A stretch of 8,424 bases of DNA from Candidatus Omnitrophota bacterium (lineage in GTDB: Bacteria > Omnitrophota > Gorgyraeia > Duberdicusellales > 4484-171): assembly GCA_003644405.1 (NCBI GenBank), contig QNCE01000056.1, positions 1-8,424 on the forward strand, in the 5' to 3' direction. The notes beneath the pieces are model-generated. The model ran no database searches, was not told where the DNA came from, and saw nothing but the letters and a program-made list of their open reading frames with translations. Each line of letters starts with the position of its first letter. The first letter of the stretch is position 1. Both the position numbers and the translations under genes were made by a program. Below, one piece after another: positions 6,533-8,424 of the stretch.

Positions 6533-6575
6533 ATGCTATCAATTAAGAACTATGAGCTACGAACTAAACACTAAT
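6520..6575 (+). repeat. Right heptad repeat, eight in-phase units of NNCTANN
   Basis: Eight consecutive 7-bp units share the core CTA at positions 3-5, starting at 6522, 6529, 6536, 6543 (TTA here), 6550, 6557, 6564 and 6571. The best-conserved units are AACTATG (6548), AGCTACG (6555) and AACTAAA (6527 and 6562). The array starts inside the last codons of the four-helix-bundle gene, supplies its TAA stop (6530-6532) and ends 5 nt before the glmS ATG. A period of seven does not follow a reading frame, so the signal is not a by-product of coding. Confidence 0.72.
6548..6564 (+). repeat. Right arm of 17-bp inverted repeat
   Basis: AACTATGAGCTACGAAC pairs with 6117-6133 at 15 of 17 positions. 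In a read-through transcript the two arms could close a stem around the whole four-helix-bundle gene with a loop of about 414 nt. The arm lies in the 48-nt leader of glmS. Confidence 0.7.
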
Positions 6576-6580
6576 CTATC

Positions 6581-8424
6581 ATGTGTGGAATAATTGGTTA
6601 CATTGGAAACAAAGAGGCAACACCTCTTATTTTAGAGGGATTAAAAAAATTAGAGTATAGAGGTTATGACTCTGCAGGAATAGCAGTTTTGGAAGGAAGT
6701 TCTCTTAAGGTTCACAAAGAGAGAGGAAAAATTTCGACCCTGATAGCTTCGTTTGACGGGAATCGATTTAAGGCAAGAATAGGTATTGGTCACACTCGTT
6801 GGGCAACTCATGGAGAACCTTCTAAAGTGAATGCTCATCCCCACCTTGATTGTCAAGAAAGAATTGCAGTAGTGCATAATGGAATAGTAGAGAATTATCA
6901 GAGTTTGAGAGAAAAATTGTATTCTAAAAGTCATAGATTTAGGTCTGATACAGATACAGAGGTTATTGCCCATCTTATTGAGGATCATCTACAAAGAGGG
7001 AAGAAACTTTTGGAAGCTGTATACGCCAGCTTAAAAGAACTTCAGGGAACCTATGCTTTGGTGATAATGTGTAAGGATTTCCCCGATAGATTAATAGTAG
7101 CCAGAAACGGGTCTCCTCTGATTTTAGGAATAAAGGAAAAGGAAAAATTTGTAGCTTCTGATATTCCAGCTCTCCTTAAATATACGAACGAAGTTATTGT
7201 GTTGGATGATTACCAAGTAGCGGAACTCACTCTCGATAGATTAAGAATTACTGATTTGAAAGGAAGAGAGTATCCTGCTCGTTCTATGAGAGTTAACTGG
7301 ACTTTAGAAGAGACAGAGAAAGAATCATTTTCTCATTTCATGTTAAAGGAGATTCATGAGCAACCTAAAAGGATAGAAGCTCTCTTAAACTGCTATGTGA
7401 ATTGGAAGACTTTAGATATAAATTTTAACACCGCCTCTTCCTTTTTTAATTTCTCTAAAAGAGAGTTAAAGAAGGTAGACAGGATTCTTATTCAGGCTTG
7501 TGGGACGTCATTCCATGCCGGACTCCTAGGAAGATATTTACTCAACTTATTCTCCCACATTCTCTGCGATGTTCAAATTTCATCAGAATTTAGATACCAA
7601 CCCTTAGTTACTTCCAAAAACACACTTGTTTTAAGTATTACCCAATCAGGAGAAACAACCGACACTTTAATGGGCCTAAGATTGACTAAGCTACGCAGGC
7701 TAAAGACACTCTCTATATGTAACGTGGTAGGAAGTAGTATTGCTCGAGAATCAGATAGCGTAATATACACCCATGCTGGTCCAGAGATTGGGGTTGCTTC
7801 CACTAAAGCTTACACAGCTCAAATGTTAGTTCTTTATCTTTTAGCTATTCATTTGGGAGAAATAAGAGGTCAAATCACACCTCACTTTAAAGAAAGATTA
7901 CTCTTAACTTTAAAAAAAGTTCCTCGCCTTATGGCAGAGATTCTAAAGAGCGAAGGCGAAATTAGAGAATGTGCTAAAAGATATTCTCAAATAAAGGATT
8001 TCCTGTTCTTAGGAAGAAGCTTAAATTACCCTAACGCTTTGGAAGGGGCTCTTAAGCTTAAAGAGATTGCTTATGTGCATGCTTCCGGACATCCTGCAGG
8101 AGAGATGAAGCACGGCCCTATTGCTTTAATAGATCAAAATGTAGGAGTGGTAGCTATTGCACCGTTTGATGATGTTTATGAGAAGATGTTTTCCAACATA
8201 GAAGAAGTTAAGGCAAGAAAAGGAAAGGTTATTGCTATATGCTCTCAAGGAAACACTGAACTTAAAACACACTGTAACGAGGTTTTCTATGTACCAGAAA
8301 TTGATGAACATTTTTATCCACTACTTATAGCTTTACCTTTACAACTTTTTGCTTACTATGTGGCATTAGATCGAGGATGTGAGATAGATCAACCTCGTAA
8401 CTTAGCAAAAAGTGTAACTGTAGA
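6581..8424 (+). CDS. glmS: Glutamine-fructose-6-phosphate aminotransferase GlmS (last residue and stop cut by window edge)
   Basis: The frame is open for 614 codons to the right edge and ends AKSVTV plus GA, the first two bases of the expected final Glu codon, so only one base and the stop are missing. GlmS makes glucosamine-6-phosphate from fructose-6-phosphate and glutamine. The class II glutaminase domain has Cys2 directly after Met (MCGIIGYIG), which fixes the start, then RWATHG (73-78), HNGIVEN (99-105) and SDTDTEV (122-128). Two SIS isomerase domains follow: CGTSFHA (307-313), TQSGETTDT (354-362), GVASTKAYTAQ, LEGALKLKEI, EMKHGPIAL (508-516) and PRNLAK ending at K610. T354 replaces the usual Ser of SQSGET, a conservative change. 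No Shine-Dalgarno is visible; the leader is the heptad repeat. The 48-nt gap is too short for a glmS ribozyme. Confidence 0.96.
   Translation, partial: MCGIIGYIGNKEATPLILEGLKKLEYRGYDSAGIAVLEGSSLKVHKERGKISTLIASFDGNRFKARIGIGHTRWATHGEPSKVNAHPHLDCQERIAVVHNGIVENYQSLREKLYSKSHRFRSDTDTEVIAHLIEDHLQRGKKLLEAVYASLKELQGTYALVIMCKDFPDRLIVARNGSPLILGIKEKEKFVASDIPALLKYTNEVIVLDDYQVAELTLDRLRITDLKGREYPARSMRVNWTLEETEKESFSHFMLKEIHEQPKRIEALLNCYVNWKTLDINFNTASSFFNFSKRELKKVDRILIQACGTSFHAGLLGRYLLNLFSHILCDVQISSEFRYQPLVTSKNTLVLSITQSGETTDTLMGLRLTKLRRLKTLSICNVVGSSIARESDSVIYTHAGPEIGVASTKAYTAQMLVLYLLAIHLGEIRGQITPHFKERLLLTLKKVPRLMAEILKSEGEIRECAKRYSQIKDFLFLGRSLNYPNALEGALKLKEIAYVHASGHPAGEMKHGPIALIDQNVGVVAIAPFDDVYEKMFSNIEEVKARKGKVIAICSQGNTELKTHCNEVFYVPEIDEHFYPLLIALPLQLFAYYVALDRGCEIDQPRNLAKSVTV

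Larger units (their letters stand above)
6117..6564 (+). mobile_element. Candidate IVS-like element: four-helix-bundle gene bracketed by an inverted repeat
   Basis: A 448-bp unit is bounded by a 17-bp imperfect inverted repeat (6117-6133 and 6548-6564; 15 of 17 positions pair) and contains a single four-helix-bundle gene. Both ends lie in a degenerate 7-bp periodic repeat. Known S23/IVP proteins are encoded in intervening sequences of 23S rRNA genes, whose ends pair into a stem. This unit has the same plan but sits between two amino-sugar genes. Removing it exactly would join codon TCG (6114-6116) to TAA (6565-6567), closing the acetyltransferase gene 13 nt before glmS. I see no transposase and no clear target duplication. 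The structure is seen directly; mobility is inference. Confidence 0.42.

Noticed and set aside
6520..6575. CRISPR array
   Set aside because: The period is 7 bp with degenerate units and no spacers, unlike CRISPR repeats of 23-47 bp.
6533..6580. glmS ribozyme/riboswitch in the glmS leader
   Set aside because: Only 48 nt separate the upstream stop from the glmS ATG and they are filled by the heptad repeat. The ribozyme core needs well over 100 nt, and no matching helices are visible in the upstream coding sequence.
6650..6988. Open frame of 112 codons on the minus strand
   Set aside because: It lies fully antisense to the glutaminase domain of glmS, whose motifs are intact, and its translation shows no recognisable domain.
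8408..8424. Truncated or broken glmS
   Set aside because: The frame is continuous and reaches the conserved C-terminal AKSVTV; only the window edge cuts it.

Overview
The window reads as one continuous plus-strand block from a low-GC, Gram-negative-type bacterium. Seven intact or nearly intact genes lie head to tail, preceded by the 3' end of an eighth. Spacings run from an 8-nt overlap to 88 nt, so one long operon, or two overlapping ones, is plausible. A Wza/Wzz/BY-kinase export set implies a double membrane. The mix of an XrtA-like export set, a stand-alone GlmU acetyltransferase domain and a four-helix-bundle (S23/IVP) gene recalls uncultured lineages such as Omnitrophota. That placement is a guess from gene content, not a phylogenetic result.

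Region 1 (1-115) is the C-terminal end of a MerR-type helix-turn-helix protein. Region 2 (129-4139) is an exopolysaccharide export and length-control module. It holds a short secreted Wza-like SLBB protein, a Wzz/GumC-type chain-length protein, an ExeA-like AAA ATPase and a CpsD-like tyrosine autokinase with a tyrosine-rich tail. This set resembles the export part of exosortase (XrtA/PEP-CTERM) loci, but no exosortase or glycosyltransferase is in view.

Region 3 (4142-6131 and 6581-8424) is the amino-sugar pathway to GlcNAc-1-phosphate: glmM, a GlmU acetyltransferase domain without its uridylyltransferase half, and glmS. GlmS makes GlcN-6-P, GlmM isomerises it to GlcN-1-P, and the GlmU-like protein would acetylate it. 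GlmS runs to the last base of the window and lacks only the end of its final codon and the stop. Together with region 2 this couples precursor supply to polysaccharide export.

Region 4 (about 6117-6575) is the most unusual part. A four-helix-bundle gene sits between the GlmU-like gene and glmS. It is bracketed by a 17-bp inverted repeat (15 of 17 positions complementary) embedded in a degenerate 7-bp periodic repeat: NNCTANN downstream, and its reverse complement NNTAGNN upstream. The left arm supplies the last codons and stop of the GlmU-like gene, and the right array fills the glmS leader, which has no Shine-Dalgarno. The layout resembles the intervening sequences of 23S rRNA genes, where S23-type proteins are encoded inside a stem-bounded insert, but here it lies in a protein-coding operon. 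It may be a small, undescribed mobile or RNA-processing element.

There is no gene-free stretch longer than 88 bases. I saw no tRNA, rRNA, CRISPR array or classical insertion sequence.
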